In this document: positions 1 through 8,505 of the stretch, one piece after another
How positions within the stretch are numbered: position 1 is the stretch's first letter
Layout: each line of letters starts with the position of its first letter
Origin: Pseudomonas sp. MPC6
GTDB lineage: Bacteria; Pseudomonadota; Gammaproteobacteria; Pseudomonadales; Pseudomonadaceae
Direction of reading: 5' to 3'
DNA: 64,000 nucleotides
NCBI RefSeq assembly: GCF_006094435.1
Contig: NZ_CP034783.1
Location: 3,189,001 to 3,253,000, forward strand
Position numbers and translations under genes: made by a program
Notes under the pieces: generated by a model
Told to the model about the DNA's origin: nothing
The model's database searches: none
What the model saw: the letters and a program-made list of their open reading frames with translations, nothing else

Positions 1-1662
1 GAGGGCGAAGGCTGGCGGGTGCGCAAGGACGGCACGCACTTTTGGTGCCACGTGGTCATCGACCCGATTATCGACCCGACGGGCAAATTGCTGGGGTTTG
101 CCAAGATCACCCGGGACCTGACCGACCGCAAGATGGCCGAAGAGACCCTCAAGCAAAGCGAGCAGCAATTCCGCCTGCTGGTGCAAAGCGTCACGGACTA
201 CGCGATCTATATGCTCGCCCCGGACGGCCGCCTGACCAACTGGAATCTCGGGGCCCAGCGCATCAAGGGCTATATGCCCGAAGAAGTGATCGGGCAACAT
301 TTTTCGATGTTTTATACCCCGGAGGACCGCGAGGCCGGCGAACCGCAACGAACCCTGTCCATTGCCATCCGTGACGGGCGGTTCGAAAACAAGGGCTGGC
401 GCGTGCGCAAGGACGGGACGCGGTTCATGGCGCACGTGGTGGTCGATCCGATCTGGGGCGACACCGGCACGCTACTCGGTTTTGCCAAGATCACCCGTGA
501 CATCACCGAAGCCACCCAGGCCCAGCAGGTCCTCGAACAAACCCGCGAGGCGCTGTTCCAGGCGCAGAAAATGCAAGCCATCGGCCAGCTCACCGGAGGC
601 ATTGCCCACGATTTCAACAACCTGTTGACGGTGATCCTCGGCAATCTGGAAATAGTCCGCAAGCGCGTGGGTGACGACCCGCGTATTACCCGGCTGGTGG
701 ACAACGCCACCCAGGGCGCCTTGCGTGGCGTATCGCTGACCCAGCGCATGCTGGCGTTTGCCAGGCGCCAGGAACTCAAGGCCGAACCTGTCGAGATTCC
801 GGCGCTGGTGCAAGGTATCTCCGGCTTGTTGCGCAGCTCCCTCGGGCCTTCCGTGGTCCTTGAAACCAGCTTTTCAACCGAACTCGAACCCATTCTGGCC
901 GACGTCAATCAGCTTGAACTGGCGGTGCTGAACCTGGCGACCAACGCCCGGGATGCAATGCCCCATGGCGGGAAGTTGGTGATCAGCGCCAGAACGGAAG
1001 AGGTTCGCGACCAACTCCAGTTCACCCCGATGAAGGGCCGCTATGTCTGCCTGAGTGTCAGAGACACGGGGGAAGGCATGGATGAGACCACGCTGGCCTC
1101 GGCGATGGACCCGTTCTTCACCACCAAGGGGGTGGGTAAAGGCACGGGCCTGGGGTTGTCGATGGTGCATGGTTTTATCGAACAACTGGGCGGGCGATTC
1201 ATCCTCAAGAGCCAGAAAGACGCGGGCACGACCGCAGAACTGTGGATACCCGTCGCCACGACCGGTTCGGTTGCCACGCCCGCTACCGACGAAGAAACCG
1301 CACCGCCGGTGCCTCGCCTGTGTGTGCTGGTGGTGGACGACGACAGCCTGGTGCTGACCAGTACCTGCCTGTTGCTCGAAGATCTCGGGCATCGGGTGAT
1401 CAGCGCGGTATCCGGGGCGCTGGCGCTGAAAGCGCTCGATGCCGAGCCGGCCATCGACCTGGTCATTTCCGACATGGCCATGCCGCAGATGAATGGCGCG
1501 CAATTGGCGCAGGCCATTCGAACCCGCAAACCTGACCTGCCGATCATCCTCGCGACCGGCTATGCCGAACGGCTGGAAGGCTTTGCCACGAAACTGCCGC
1601 GCCTGTCCAAACCCTATACCCAGCTCAATCTGGTGGAGATCATTGCCTCGACCATGAAATGA
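1..1662 (+). CDS. Hybrid sensor histidine kinase (PAS-PAS-HisKA-HATPase-REC), 5' end outside window
   Basis: The reading frame is open from base 1, so the N-terminus is missing. The visible part starts in the end of one PAS/PAC domain (KDGTHFW..., GFAKITRDLTDR). A second full PAS/PAC follows at about 150-520, with the same GFAKITRD signature. The HisKA helix carries GIAHDFNN, with the phospho-acceptor His codon at 607-609. The HATPase has its N-box (NARDAMP), G1 box (DTGEGM) and GLGLSMVHG. The receiver domain near 1320-1650 keeps the acidic VVDDD patch and a phospho-acceptor Asp in ISDMAMP (codon 1471-1473). Cytosolic PAS-sensing hybrid kinases of this layout are common in Pseudomonas; the signal and output partner cannot be told here. 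No membrane segment lies in the visible part. Confidence 0.93.
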   Translation, partial: EGEGWRVRKDGTHFWCHVVIDPIIDPTGKLLGFAKITRDLTDRKMAEETLKQSEQQFRLLVQSVTDYAIYMLAPDGRLTNWNLGAQRIKGYMPEEVIGQHFSMFYTPEDREAGEPQRTLSIAIRDGRFENKGWRVRKDGTRFMAHVVVDPIWGDTGTLLGFAKITRDITEATQAQQVLEQTREALFQAQKMQAIGQLTGGIAHDFNNLLTVILGNLEIVRKRVGDDPRITRLVDNATQGALRGVSLTQRMLAFARRQELKAEPVEIPALVQGISGLLRSSLGPSVVLETSFSTELEPILADVNQLELAVLNLATNARDAMPHGGKLVISARTEEVRDQLQFTPMKGRYVCLSVRDTGEGMDETTLASAMDPFFTTKGVGKGTGLGLSMVHGFIEQLGGRFILKSQKDAGTTAELWIPVATTGSVATPATDEETAPPVPRLCVLVVDDDSLVLTSTCLLLEDLGHRVISAVSGALALKALDAEPAIDLVISDMAMPQMNGAQLAQAIRTRKPDLPIILATGYAERLEGFATKLPRLSKPYTQLNLVEIIASTMK

Positions 1663-1692
1663 TCGCCGCACAATCACCCGTATACCGAAACA

Positions 1693-1932
1693 TCAGGAGG
1701 CGGAGTGCGCATTCTTCCTGAAGCCGCGCAGGTTCATGGTGCACAGGCAAAACTGCAACACGATCAGGGCATAGGCCTGGGTGTGGTATCCCCATATCAC
1801 CCACAACACATTGCTCACGATAAAACAGATGAAGCCCGAGACCCGACGCTCGGGCTTTTGCGAACCGATCAGCCACGCGGCCAGCACCGTGACCACCATG
1901 GCTGGCCATTGCACCCAATCGAGATAGTCCAT
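1693..1932 (-). CDS. Small conserved membrane protein, 79 aa
   Basis: A 79-residue protein begins at ATG 1932, behind an AGGGG ribosome site. It has three hydrophobic stretches (residues about 8-24, 34-48 and 52-64) and a short basic tail, so it is probably an inner-membrane protein. Codon use fits the host. I do not recognise a named family. It is convergent with the kinase ending at 1662 and divergent from the gene starting near 2008. Confidence 0.6.
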   Translation of the reverse strand: MDYLDWVQWPAMVVTVLAAWLIGSQKPERRVSGFICFIVSNVLWVIWGYHTQAYALIVLQFCLCTMNLRGFRKNAHSAS

Positions 1933-2007
1933 TGCTGACCCCTTGTGTTGTCAATCCGGCTGAACTTGTCGGCAGCGGTTTCTTCTAAAGGTCTTTGCAG
2001 CCCTCGG

Positions 2008-2553
2008 GTGATTGCAGTGCCAAGAATACTGACCGAGGCCCCGGCCGAAGAAACCCTCACCGAACACAACGCCAAAATGTTTGGTTCGCCCAAGGAACGC
2101 CTGGATTTCTATCGCCGGGAAATCCAGTACGAAACCAGCATTCTGGCCAATCGCACCGACGCCTATCTGGCCGCGCAATCGTTTTTGCTGATTGCCTTTG
2201 CCTCCTGCATGTCCAACCTCAATCCGGAATGGGGCAAGCTCTTTACCCTGGTGGTGCCGCCATTCCTGGCGTTGTTGGGGCTGCTCAGTTCGCTCAACGC
2301 CTGGCCGGGTATTCGAGCGGCCTACGACATTATTGATCATTGGCATTTCAAGCAGAGTGAGTTGTTGCGCAGCGAGCCCTTGATGGGCCTCGCCTATGAT
2401 GAATCGCCGTTGTTCAGTGAGATGGAGTCGTCCCATAAGGGCTATCGCAAATCCTTGTTGTTTTCGGTGCGTACGCCGTGGATTTTCGCCACGTTCTGGG
2501 TATTGCTGGGGACCTATGCGGTTTATATCCAGGTGACCAATCCCGGTGCGTGA
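2008..2553 (+). CDS. Hypothetical membrane protein, about 180 aa
   Basis: The frame is open from 1945. A GTG at 2008 and an ATG at 2077 (MFGSPKERLDFYRREIQYE) are the plausible starts; no clear Shine-Dalgarno decides between them, so I give the GTG. The first part is charged and helical. Three hydrophobic segments follow: around AYLAAQSFLLIAFASCM, around LVVPPFLALLGLLSSL, and near the C-terminus (WIFATFWVLLGTYAVYI). This suggests an inner-membrane protein with a cytosolic N-terminal helix. Function unknown. A REP pair follows the stop codon. Confidence 0.6.
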   Translation: MIAVPRILTEAPAEETLTEHNAKMFGSPKERLDFYRREIQYETSILANRTDAYLAAQSFLLIAFASCMSNLNPEWGKLFTLVVPPFLALLGLLSSLNAWPGIRAAYDIIDHWHFKQSELLRSEPLMGLAYDESPLFSEMESSHKGYRKSLLFSVRTPWIFATFWVLLGTYAVYIQVTNPGA

Positions 2554-2594
2554 GCCGGGCGGAGCAAGGTTCGGCGGGTTACTCGGCAAAAGCC

Positions 2595-2695
2595 CTGTAG
2601 GCGCGAGCTTGCTCGCGAAGGATTCAAGAACAGCGCGATCATTCAGACTGTACGCATGTCGTCGTCATCCATCGCGAGCAAGCTCGCTCCTACAG
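2595..2695. repeat. REPIN (inverted REP pair)
   Basis: Two REP arms in opposite orientation, GTAGGCGCGAGCTTGCTCGCG and its counterpart ending GCTCGCTCCTACAG, separated by about 60 bases. The left arm has one extra C compared with the consensus. It lies between the gene ending at 2553 and the convergent hemerythrin gene. Confidence 0.9.
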
Positions 2696-2730
2696 GTGTC
2701 CGCCCCCTTTGCCAGAGGCAGAACGCTCCC

Positions 2731-3207
2731 TCAAGCCGCCATGTTGCCCGCGCTCATTTCTTTCTTGTACTGGGCCTTCAAGGTTTCCATTTGCGCCCCC
2801 AGTTCTTCCAAGGTGGCTTTGCCCAGCAGCTTTTTCGCCTGAGGAAACATTTCCGTTTCTTCCTCTTCGATATGGTGTTCCAGCAGTTCCTTGACCACTT
2901 TCACCCGACCGGCGAATTCCGGAGTGGAGGGGTCGGTGACTTTCAGGTCGGGCAGCACCAGCGAGTCCACGGTGCGATGTTCTTCCTTGGCCTCGTAATA
3001 CATCACGTCCTGCTCTTTGCCCCCGGCTTTCTTGTACGCCGGGTACAAAACCTCTTCTTCGATACGGGTATGAATGGTGATCTCCATTTCCAGCTTGGCC
3101 AGCAGTTCGCCGCGTTTTTTGACACCACGCTCGGTGGATTCGCTTAATTGGGTCAAGATGCCTTTTACACGTTCATGGTCGGCTTTCAACAGGTCTATGG
3201 CGTTCAT
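2731..3207 (-). CDS. Hemerythrin HHE-domain protein
   Basis: A 158-residue all-helical protein that binds a di-iron or other metal centre through spaced His and Glu residues. The expected ligands are visible: DHERVK near the start, HTRIEEEVLYPAYKK in the second helix, H in EEHRTVDSL, and HHIEEEETEMFP in the fourth. I chose ATG 3207 (MNAIDLL) rather than the in-frame TTG at 3222, because GAGAG lies just ahead of the ATG and family members start this way. Such proteins are linked to oxygen or nitrosative stress; the physiological role here is not shown. The C-terminal 30 residues are a charged extension usual for the family. Confidence 0.9.
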   Translation of the reverse strand: MNAIDLLKADHERVKGILTQLSESTERGVKKRGELLAKLEMEITIHTRIEEEVLYPAYKKAGGKEQDVMYYEAKEEHRTVDSLVLPDLKVTDPSTPEFAGRVKVVKELLEHHIEEEETEMFPQAKKLLGKATLEELGAQMETLKAQYKKEMSAGNMAA

Positions 3208-3465
3208 GGTCGAGTCTCTCAACTAGTCAGGGGATGAGCGCGAACGGTCTCAAGGCCGAAGGTCGCTCCTGGTACGGGAGCATTTGTCGTGCCGCTTCTT
3301 ACTATCTTTTAATTGTCATATTAATCAATAGGTTAAGAGCGCTGATGGCAAACTGAAGTCGTGCAGGCTGCATGAGTCTGGAAATTGACTCATGCAGTTC
3401 GCGGCGTCGCTTTTTTACCCCGGTAATAGTGTGATTTTCCACCTTGACCGCTGATCAGATTCGCC

Positions 3466-3711
3466 CGGCATGTCGAAGAAACCGGCTCGGCAGTGACGGC
3501 CGTGCAGCGCGGTGATCGGGTGGTGATCCCGTTCGTGATTGCGTGTGGCGAGTGCTTTTTTTGCCAGCGTGACCTGTTCGCCAGTTGCGATGCGTTCGAC
3601 AAGGGCCTGACGTTCAAAATGGGCCAGACCCAGGTGCAGCGCTACTTGCCGGAGTTGCTCGGTCACATCGAAACCGGACGCCTGCAACCGGAGGCAATAT
3701 CGGCGTTATAG
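3466..3711 (+). pseudogene. Zn-dependent alcohol dehydrogenase remnant, internally deleted
   Basis: The frame VTAVQRGDRVVIPFVIACGE followed by CFFCQRDLFASCD is the GroES-like domain of a zinc alcohol/formaldehyde dehydrogenase, including the structural-zinc cysteines. It then jumps, still in frame, to DKGLTFKMGQTQVQRYLPEL, which belongs near the C-terminus of that family. The N-terminus, the whole Rossmann domain and the last residues are absent. Full-length relatives have about 380-390 residues; about 80 remain. This is a scar of a gene, not a small enzyme. Confidence 0.75.
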
Positions 3712-3777
3712 ATCGGTTTTGCAGCAGGGAATTGTGCGGCCTGTGCCGGACGCCGGATTGGTGCGCGCCCCGATTAA

Positions 3778-3869
3778 CTGTAGGAGCTGGCTTGCCAGCG
3801 AAGACGGCGGGTCAGTCGACATTGATGTCGGATGTCAGTCCGCCTTCGCTGGCAAGCCAGCTCCTACAA
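3778..3869. repeat. REPIN (inverted REP pair)
   Basis: Arms GTAGGAGCTGGCTTGCCAGCG and CGCTGGCAAGCCAGCTCCTA flank a spacer that itself carries a GTCGACATTGATGTC-like inverted core. It directly follows the alcohol dehydrogenase remnant. Confidence 0.92.
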
Positions 3870-3912
3870 GGGATCTCTGCTTTCTCGGGATTGGTCTACG
3901 GCCCCAATTCCT

Positions 3913-3941
3913 GGTGGGAGCGAGCCTGCTCGCGAAGAGGC
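3913..3941 (+). repeat. Single REP element
   Basis: A lone arm GTGGGAGCGAGCCTGCTCGCG with no inverted partner nearby. It lies 3' of the 101-codon gene on the other strand. Confidence 0.8.
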
Positions 3942-3956
3942 CGCGCACGCCTGCCT

Positions 3957-4253
3957 CTAAACCCTGGACTCGGCTTCCCGATGCAACCGTTGCGCATTTT
4001 GCGTAGACGCCGAAACAGGCGGGAAATCTGTATTGAGTACGCGCAAGTGTTCGATCGCTTCCTTGAACTTCAGGTTGGCCTTCCTGCGTATGTCCAGATA
4101 GCGATCAAACAGTTCGCCATCCATATCGCTGCCCTCGAGCAGCTCGAAGGCGCTGCGGCTGAGCGCCTGGGCCTCGGCAAACATCTGGCGGTTGCGTTCC
4201 AGGGCGAACGCGCGGCAGGCTTTGATTTCTTCGCAGGTTGAATAGTGAATCAT
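3957..4253 (-). CDS. Conserved hypothetical protein, 98 aa
   Basis: Starts at ATG 4253 (MIHYSTCEEIKACRAFALERN) with AAGGTG about ten bases ahead; an in-frame GTG at 4262 is less likely. The protein is soluble, highly charged and predicted helical throughout, with no signal peptide or membrane segment. I do not recognise a named domain. Codon use fits the host, and it is probably a small cytosolic protein of unknown role. Confidence 0.6.
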   Translation of the reverse strand: MIHYSTCEEIKACRAFALERNRQMFAEAQALSRSAFELLEGSDMDGELFDRYLDIRRKANLKFKEAIEHLRVLNTDFPPVSASTQNAQRLHREAESRV

Positions 4254-4441
4254 GACCAGCACCTTATTTTCGAGGTCCCTTTTTATAGGCTTGGCGCCGC
4301 AGGGGAACCGAACCTGAATCCTCGCGCCCTACAAAAGCCGGGCGCGATTAACCGTATGACCCGCCGGATCGCCCAAGGATTTCAAATTTATGAAGGCGAA
4401 AATTCGATGATTCCGGCAGTAAAAGCCGGGGGTAAAATCAA
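4254..4441. other. Intergenic stretch without recognisable gene
   Basis: This AT-richer stretch lies between the hypothetical gene and the truncated antiporter. It holds a GCGCC-rich segment near 4290-4350 that at first looks tRNA-like but cannot be folded into a tRNA, and two copies of AGTAAAAGCCGGG-like sequence. It probably contains a deletion end-point. Confidence 0.4.
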
Positions 4442-4948
4442 CTATCCTGTTTTTTTACGCCGCTCATATCTAGCCAGGATCGGTTGGGTAATGATCCCGC
4501 TGTCGTCATCCCGGGCATCGTTGACTTGCACCAGTGAGGCGAGGACCGGGTCGGTCGGCGCCAGAATCGAGCCGATCAGCACCGAAGGCCCCCAGGTTAG
4601 CTGGAACCCGTAGTGCAGCAACAGACTGACGCCGGCAATGGTCAACAGCATCACCGGACCGGCCAGCCCGAATGCAATCCGCCATTTTTTGTCCCTGAGC
4701 GGCGAGCGCAATTTGAGGCCGCAGACAAACAGCGAAAACAGCACCGCGACTTCCGTCAGGTGCTCCATCCAGATCGACGCGTCCGTCGTATCCAGTTTCA
4801 ACAGCCCGAATCCCGCCGGCCCGATCGCCACCCCCAGCACCAGGCACACGGCGGAGGTGGTCACCGGCATCCAGCGCAGGTACGACGACGTCAGTGCCAG
4901 CGTCAGCAGCACAGCTCCCAGTACCGCCACCCAGACAATGAAACTCAT
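4442..4948 (-). pseudogene. CPA1 (NhaP-type) Na+/H+ antiporter, C-terminally truncated
   Basis: ATG 4948 opens a good N-terminal half of a cation:proton antiporter. Hydrophobic helices follow one another up to IGSILAPTDPVLASLVQV, which matches the conserved helix carrying the ion-binding Asp residues (APTDPVLA) of the family. The homology stops soon after NDARDDD. About 18 unrelated residues (SGIITQPILARYERRKKTG) run to a stop. Full-length members have about 400 or more residues with 12-13 helices, so more than half is missing and transport activity is very unlikely. The next gene upstream, a Yip1-family protein, is broken as well. Confidence 0.8.
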
Positions 4949-5019
4949 GATCGGGATTCACTGCGGGCGGCGCGGGCCCCAAGGGCCGAGGTCATCAACC
5001 GACAGTCGCGCGCAGGTAT

Positions 5020-5376
5020 TCAGGCGTCGGTCACGGTATAGGCTGCAAAACCGATGCATTGATTGACGGTCGGCCGCGCGTCGAACGTGCGCGACATCCA
5101 GCGGATGAACAGTCCCGTCAGCGCCACGCCGGCGACGATGGTGACGTAGAGCAACCCACACAACTGCAACGCACTGCCGGCGCTGAGCTTGACGATTTCA
5201 TTCTCCGCCAGGCTCCAGCCGACGTAGGTAGTCCCGATAAACAGGCACACCGCGGGGATCAAGGCCAGCAGCAACAAATGGGCGAGGTAATGACGCGGAT
5301 GCGCTTCCTCTTCCTTGCGGATATCCGTCCACGCGAAGTTCGGTTGGGTAAACAGCTTGACGATAGGTGCGGACAT
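5020..5376 (-). pseudogene. Yip1-family inner-membrane protein, C-terminally truncated
   Basis: Begins MSAPIVKLFTQPNFAWTDIR at ATG 5376 with AGGAGG seven bases ahead. Two or three hydrophobic helices follow (HLLLLALIPAVCLFIGTTYV; LCGLLYVTIVAGVALTGLFI). Family members continue through two or three more helices to about 190-200 residues. Here the frame stops at 118 residues, right after FAAYTVT. The gene therefore lost its C-terminal half, probably in the same rearrangement that affected the antiporter just downstream. It could still be translated. Confidence 0.7.
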
Positions 5377-5546
5377 GACGACCTCCTGAGCCGGAGCGGC
5401 CGGTGACAGGGGCCCCTAAACGTATCGAGGGGCAAGTTTTGCCAGGGGTTCATTTTTTCTCCGCAGGCCTGGGGCAGGTGCCGATAGAGGGAATGTTTGC
5501 AGGTGGCCAAGGTCAACCGAGCAGTTGTCTGCCTGGATGATTTGCC

Positions 5547-6068
5547 ATGAACGTCAGCCAATCGGTGGTCGAGTATCTGCGTCAAAACGGCTTGCTGCTG
5601 ACCACTGCAGAGTCATGTACAGCGGGCAAGATCATCACGCTGCTGGCTGAAGTGCCGCACAGCGGGGAGCTGATCGAAAGCGGGTATGTGGTCTATTCCC
5701 CCGAAGCCAAGCAACGATTGCTCAACGTCAGCCCCGAGACCATCGAAACCTTTAACCTGACCAGTTGTGAAGTTGCCCGGGAAATGGCCTCGGGTGCCCT
5801 GCGCGACAGCACGGCCAATGTCGCGGTGGCAACCACCGGCATACTCGGGCCGGAAGACGTGGATGGCATTCCAGCCGGCACCATTTGTTTCGCCTGGGCC
5901 TTCCAGACCGCGCAGGGACAAAGGGTTTTCAGCCAGCAACAGCGGTTCTTCGGGACGCGTTCCGAGGTCCAGTTGTTGGCCGCCGAGCATGCCTTGAAAC
6001 GGCTGTCGCACTTCCATCAACGGGCCTTGGCGGGTGAGCAAGACCTGGGAGCATCAGATGAACGATGA
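5547..6068 (+). CDS. CinA C-terminal-domain protein (nicotinamide-nucleotide amidohydrolase family)
   Basis: A 173-residue stand-alone CinA/PncC domain. The family hydrolyses nicotinamide mononucleotide to nicotinate mononucleotide in NAD recycling. Visible signatures are TTAESCTAGKI near residues 19-29, with the catalytic Ser/Cys region, ESGYVVYSPEAKQRLL, and ATTGILGPED for the phosphate/ribose pocket. The usual last motif GxAGP is replaced by GILGPED, as in stress-cluster paralogs. The length matches single-domain PncC. The stop overlaps the next small ORF by 11 bases, suggesting co-transcription. Confidence 0.88.
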   Translation: MNVSQSVVEYLRQNGLLLTTAESCTAGKIITLLAEVPHSGELIESGYVVYSPEAKQRLLNVSPETIETFNLTSCEVAREMASGALRDSTANVAVATTGILGPEDVDGIPAGTICFAWAFQTAQGQRVFSQQQRFFGTRSEVQLLAAEHALKRLSHFHQRALAGEQDLGASDER

Positions 6069-6227
6069 ATCCGACCATACCGATTACCGCAGCCGCGACT
6101 ATCCGGTGCGTGAAGACATGGTGCATCAGGTCAAGGTCTGGCGATTCGAGCGCTGGGGCTGGTACGTGATCAGATCAAGTTCGCCATCCTGGAGCGCAAC
6201 GGCAAGATCTCGGTGATTGCCGTGTAG
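6058..6227 (+). pseudogene. Fused remnants: small gene start joined to DUF421 (YetF-like) C-terminal tail
   Basis: ATG 6058 starts MNDESDHTDYRSRDYPVRED inside the end of the CinA gene and reads well to WRFERWGWYV. It then shifts frame: from 6168 the +3 frame reads DQIKFAILERNGKISVIAV and stops at 6227, which is the typical C-terminal end of DUF421/YetF membrane proteins. The two halves are not in one frame, and everything between them is gone. The TAG stop is also the first base of the next REP. Confidence 0.6.
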
Positions 6228-6329
6228 GAGCGAGCGGTGCGGCGATCCGACTTGCCCGCGAATTGGGCGCTGCGGTGTATCTGTTGTACCGGGTTATCGT
6301 TCTTCGCCGGCAAGCCTGGCTCCTACAAG
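6224..6329. repeat. Degenerate REP pair
   Basis: Left arm GTAGGAGCGAGCGGTGCGGCG is diverged; the right arm GGCAAGCCTGGCTCCTACAAG is closer to consensus. It abuts the stop of the DUF421 tail. Confidence 0.7.
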
Positions 6330-6362
6330 GGGCCAGGCGTGGCATTGACCCAAGTACGGTGT

Positions 6363-7220
6363 TCAGAGCATCGGTTTGCCGCCGGTAATGCCGTACCGCT
6401 GCCCGGTGATGTAGCTGGCTTCATCCGACGCCAACAGCACATAGATCGGCGCCACCTCCACCGGTTGGCCCGGCCGCCCGAGCGGGGTCTGTCCGCCAAA
6501 GTTCTGCACTTCTTCATCGGGCATGGTCGAGACGATCAACGGCGTCCAGATCGGCCCCGGTGCTACGCAGTTCACCCGGATGTTCTTCTCGCCCAGCATC
6601 TGCGCGAGGCCGGCGGTGAAGTTGGCGATGGCGCCCTTGGTCGTGGCGTAGGGCAGGAGGGTCGGTTTGGGCATGTCCGAATTGACCGAACTGGTGTTGA
6701 TGATCGAACTGCCGGGTTGCATATGCTTCAGTGCGGCCTGGCAGATGCGGAAAATGGCGGTGATGTTGACATCGAAGGTCATCACCCATTCGTCGTCGGG
6801 GATGTCTTCGAAGTGTTCGTGGGTCATCTGGAACGCGGCGTTGTTGACCAGCACATCGATCCGGCCGAAGCGTTCGACCGTCTTGTCCACCAGGGCCTGG
6901 CAGTGCGCTTTTTGCGCCAGGTCGCCGGGCAGCAGCAGGCATTGCCGGCCGGCCTGCTCGACCCAGCGCGCGGTTTCCTGCGCGTCTTCATGTTCGTTGA
7001 GGTAGGCCACCACGACATCCGCGCCTTCACGGGCGAAGGCAATGGCGACGGCGCGACCGATGCCGCTGTCGGCGCCGGTGATCAGGGCGATCTTGCCCTC
7101 CAGCCGGCCCGAACCTTTGTAACTCTGCTCGCCGCAGTCCGGGTAGGGGTCCATTTTCTTCTGGGAACCGGGGACAGGCTGGCCTTGTTTGGGGAAGGGT
7201 GGTTTTGGATAGTCATTCAT
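6363..7220 (-). CDS. Short-chain dehydrogenase/reductase (YhdF/YdaD-like)
   Basis: A 285-residue NAD(P)-dependent oxidoreductase of the long-N-terminus SDR type. The leader is Pro/Lys-rich (MNDYPKPPFPKQGQPVPGSQ). The Rossmann motif is TGADSGIGRAV; NNAAF, the catalytic Ser in NTSSVNS and YATTKG (Tyr and Lys) follow. The C-terminus SYITGQRYGITGG closes the fold. Members with this leader are general-stress genes in several bacteria, but the substrate is not known. A GAG-type ribosome site lies ahead of ATG 7220. The gene is intact, unlike its neighbours. Confidence 0.92.
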   Translation of the reverse strand: MNDYPKPPFPKQGQPVPGSQKKMDPYPDCGEQSYKGSGRLEGKIALITGADSGIGRAVAIAFAREGADVVVAYLNEHEDAQETARWVEQAGRQCLLLPGDLAQKAHCQALVDKTVERFGRIDVLVNNAAFQMTHEHFEDIPDDEWVMTFDVNITAIFRICQAALKHMQPGSSIINTSSVNSDMPKPTLLPYATTKGAIANFTAGLAQMLGEKNIRVNCVAPGPIWTPLIVSTMPDEEVQNFGGQTPLGRPGQPVEVAPIYVLLASDEASYITGQRYGITGGKPML

Positions 7221-7344
7221 GGGGAATCTCCGATTTCAAGGCAGAAGAGTCAAAGGGTTGACCCTGGTGTTTTGCCTTGAGTTCGGTTGGATTTCATTGC
7301 TGTTCGGTAAACCTGGGCACCACACAGATCCCCTGTAGGAGATT

Positions 7345-8307
7345 CTATGTTTGGGGGGAAGCCCCAAAAACTGGATTTGGCTGATATTCGCTCTGGTTCT
7401 TCATCAGGGCGAATGCCACCCGTGCCAGCTTGCGAGCCAGGATGACCAGCACTTGAGTCGTCTTTAATCCCCGCTCCAGATAGCGTTCGTAAAACGGCTT
7501 CCAGGTCTTTGAGCGACTGGCAGCCATCGCCGCGTTATGCAGCAGGCGCCGTATCTCTGAGTCACCTTTCTTGGTCAGCTTTCGACGTCCGTTCATCTGC
7601 CCCGAATCAGAGACTCTCAAATCCATTCCAAGAAACGCGATATAGGCGTCACCACTGGCGAAGTCGCCGCGTTGAAATGCCATCGTCAGTGCGGTGGCGG
7701 TAAGAAAACCGACCCCCTCTACGGCCTGGCAGCGTTTGACTTGCTCGAGCAGACCCGCCTCTTTTACGACGTCCAACAGCTTCTTCTGGATGAGTAAATC
7801 CAATCGGCCCATGGCAGCGATCTGTTGTTTGAATGCCGCTTTCAGCAGCGGTTCGTCGTTCCAGCTTTGAGTCAAACTGACACGCGCCTGGACCAATGTC
7901 GCTCGTCTTCGAAGCAGGCTTTGAAGCTTGGTATAGACCTTCGGCGGCGGGCTCCAAGGACGTAGCTCTTCCTCTTCGTTCTTCAAGTAACGCGCCAGTA
8001 AACGGGCGTCGCTGGCATCTGTTTTGGCGCGGCCACCCACTCCTTTGCGGTAATTACTCAAACGGAAGCCGTCGATGACATAGACGGTATGTCCCATTGC
8101 ATGAGCCAGCTCAACCGTATCCAGGTGATAGATATTGGTGGCTTCAATAGCGATGGCGCTGTTTGCAGGTAACGTTTTCAGCCACTTTGTAAGAGACGGT
8201 TTATCGTTTGACACGGCCAACAGCAGATCCGTGTCGGCCTGATAGACCACCACTTCGGCCTTGGCGACATCCACTCCGACTACAGAACGCGAGACACTCA
8301 TTGCCAC
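7345..8307 (-). CDS. IS110-family transposase (copy 1)
   Basis: 320 residues. The N-terminal RuvC-like DEDD domain shows [13 protein letters not shown] (Asp), AIEATNIYH (Glu) and [11 protein letters not shown] (two Asp). The C-terminal Tnp domain carries the helix-hairpin-like [13 protein letters not shown] and the conserved [16 protein letters not shown] with the catalytic Ser. It starts GTG GCA ATG, with GGAG eight bases ahead of the GTG. The protein sequence is the same as that of copy 2. In this family the recombinase works with a bridge RNA made from the element's own non-coding end. Confidence 0.95.
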   Translation of the reverse strand: MAMSVSRSVVGVDVAKAEVVVYQADTDLLLAVSNDKPSLTKWLKTLPANSAIAIEATNIYHLDTVELAHAMGHTVYVIDGFRLSNYRKGVGGRAKTDASDARLLARYLKNEEEELRPWSPPPKVYTKLQSLLRRRATLVQARVSLTQSWNDEPLLKAAFKQQIAAMGRLDLLIQKKLLDVVKEAGLLEQVKRCQAVEGVGFLTATALTMAFQRGDFASGDAYIAFLGMDLRVSDSGQMNGRRKLTKKGDSEIRRLLHNAAMAASRSKTWKPFYERYLERGLKTTQVLVILARKLARVAFALMKNQSEYQPNPVFGASPQT

Positions 8308-8334
8308 AAAGAAAGCTCCGGGTTAGGGTTTAAA

Positions 8335-8495
8335 GGCTTGTCGGGGCTTCACCATTGCGCTGGCTTGCTTCTATCGTCGGTCATGGCCGATGCATTCCTT
8401 ATCGGCGCTTTGGTGAAGGGGTGGGGCGAAGTCTCCCACGGTCTGTACTGGCTAGAGTCAGATGCTGGCTTTTAGTCCCACCACCCCTACAAGTC
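8335..8495 (-). ncRNA. Predicted bridge RNA of IS110 copy 1
   Basis: Mirror image of the structure described for copy 2 (18990-19150). The left-end non-coding segment of about 190 bases lies ahead of the transposase, and two internal-loop stems can be drawn by hand. Its existence is inferred from family knowledge and folding, not seen as a transcript. Confidence 0.55.
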
Positions 8496-8505
8496 TAAAC
8501 ATACA

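Noticed and set aside
4284..4360. tRNA-like GC segment
   Set aside because: No cloverleaf or T-loop can be drawn; looks like chance or a deletion joint.
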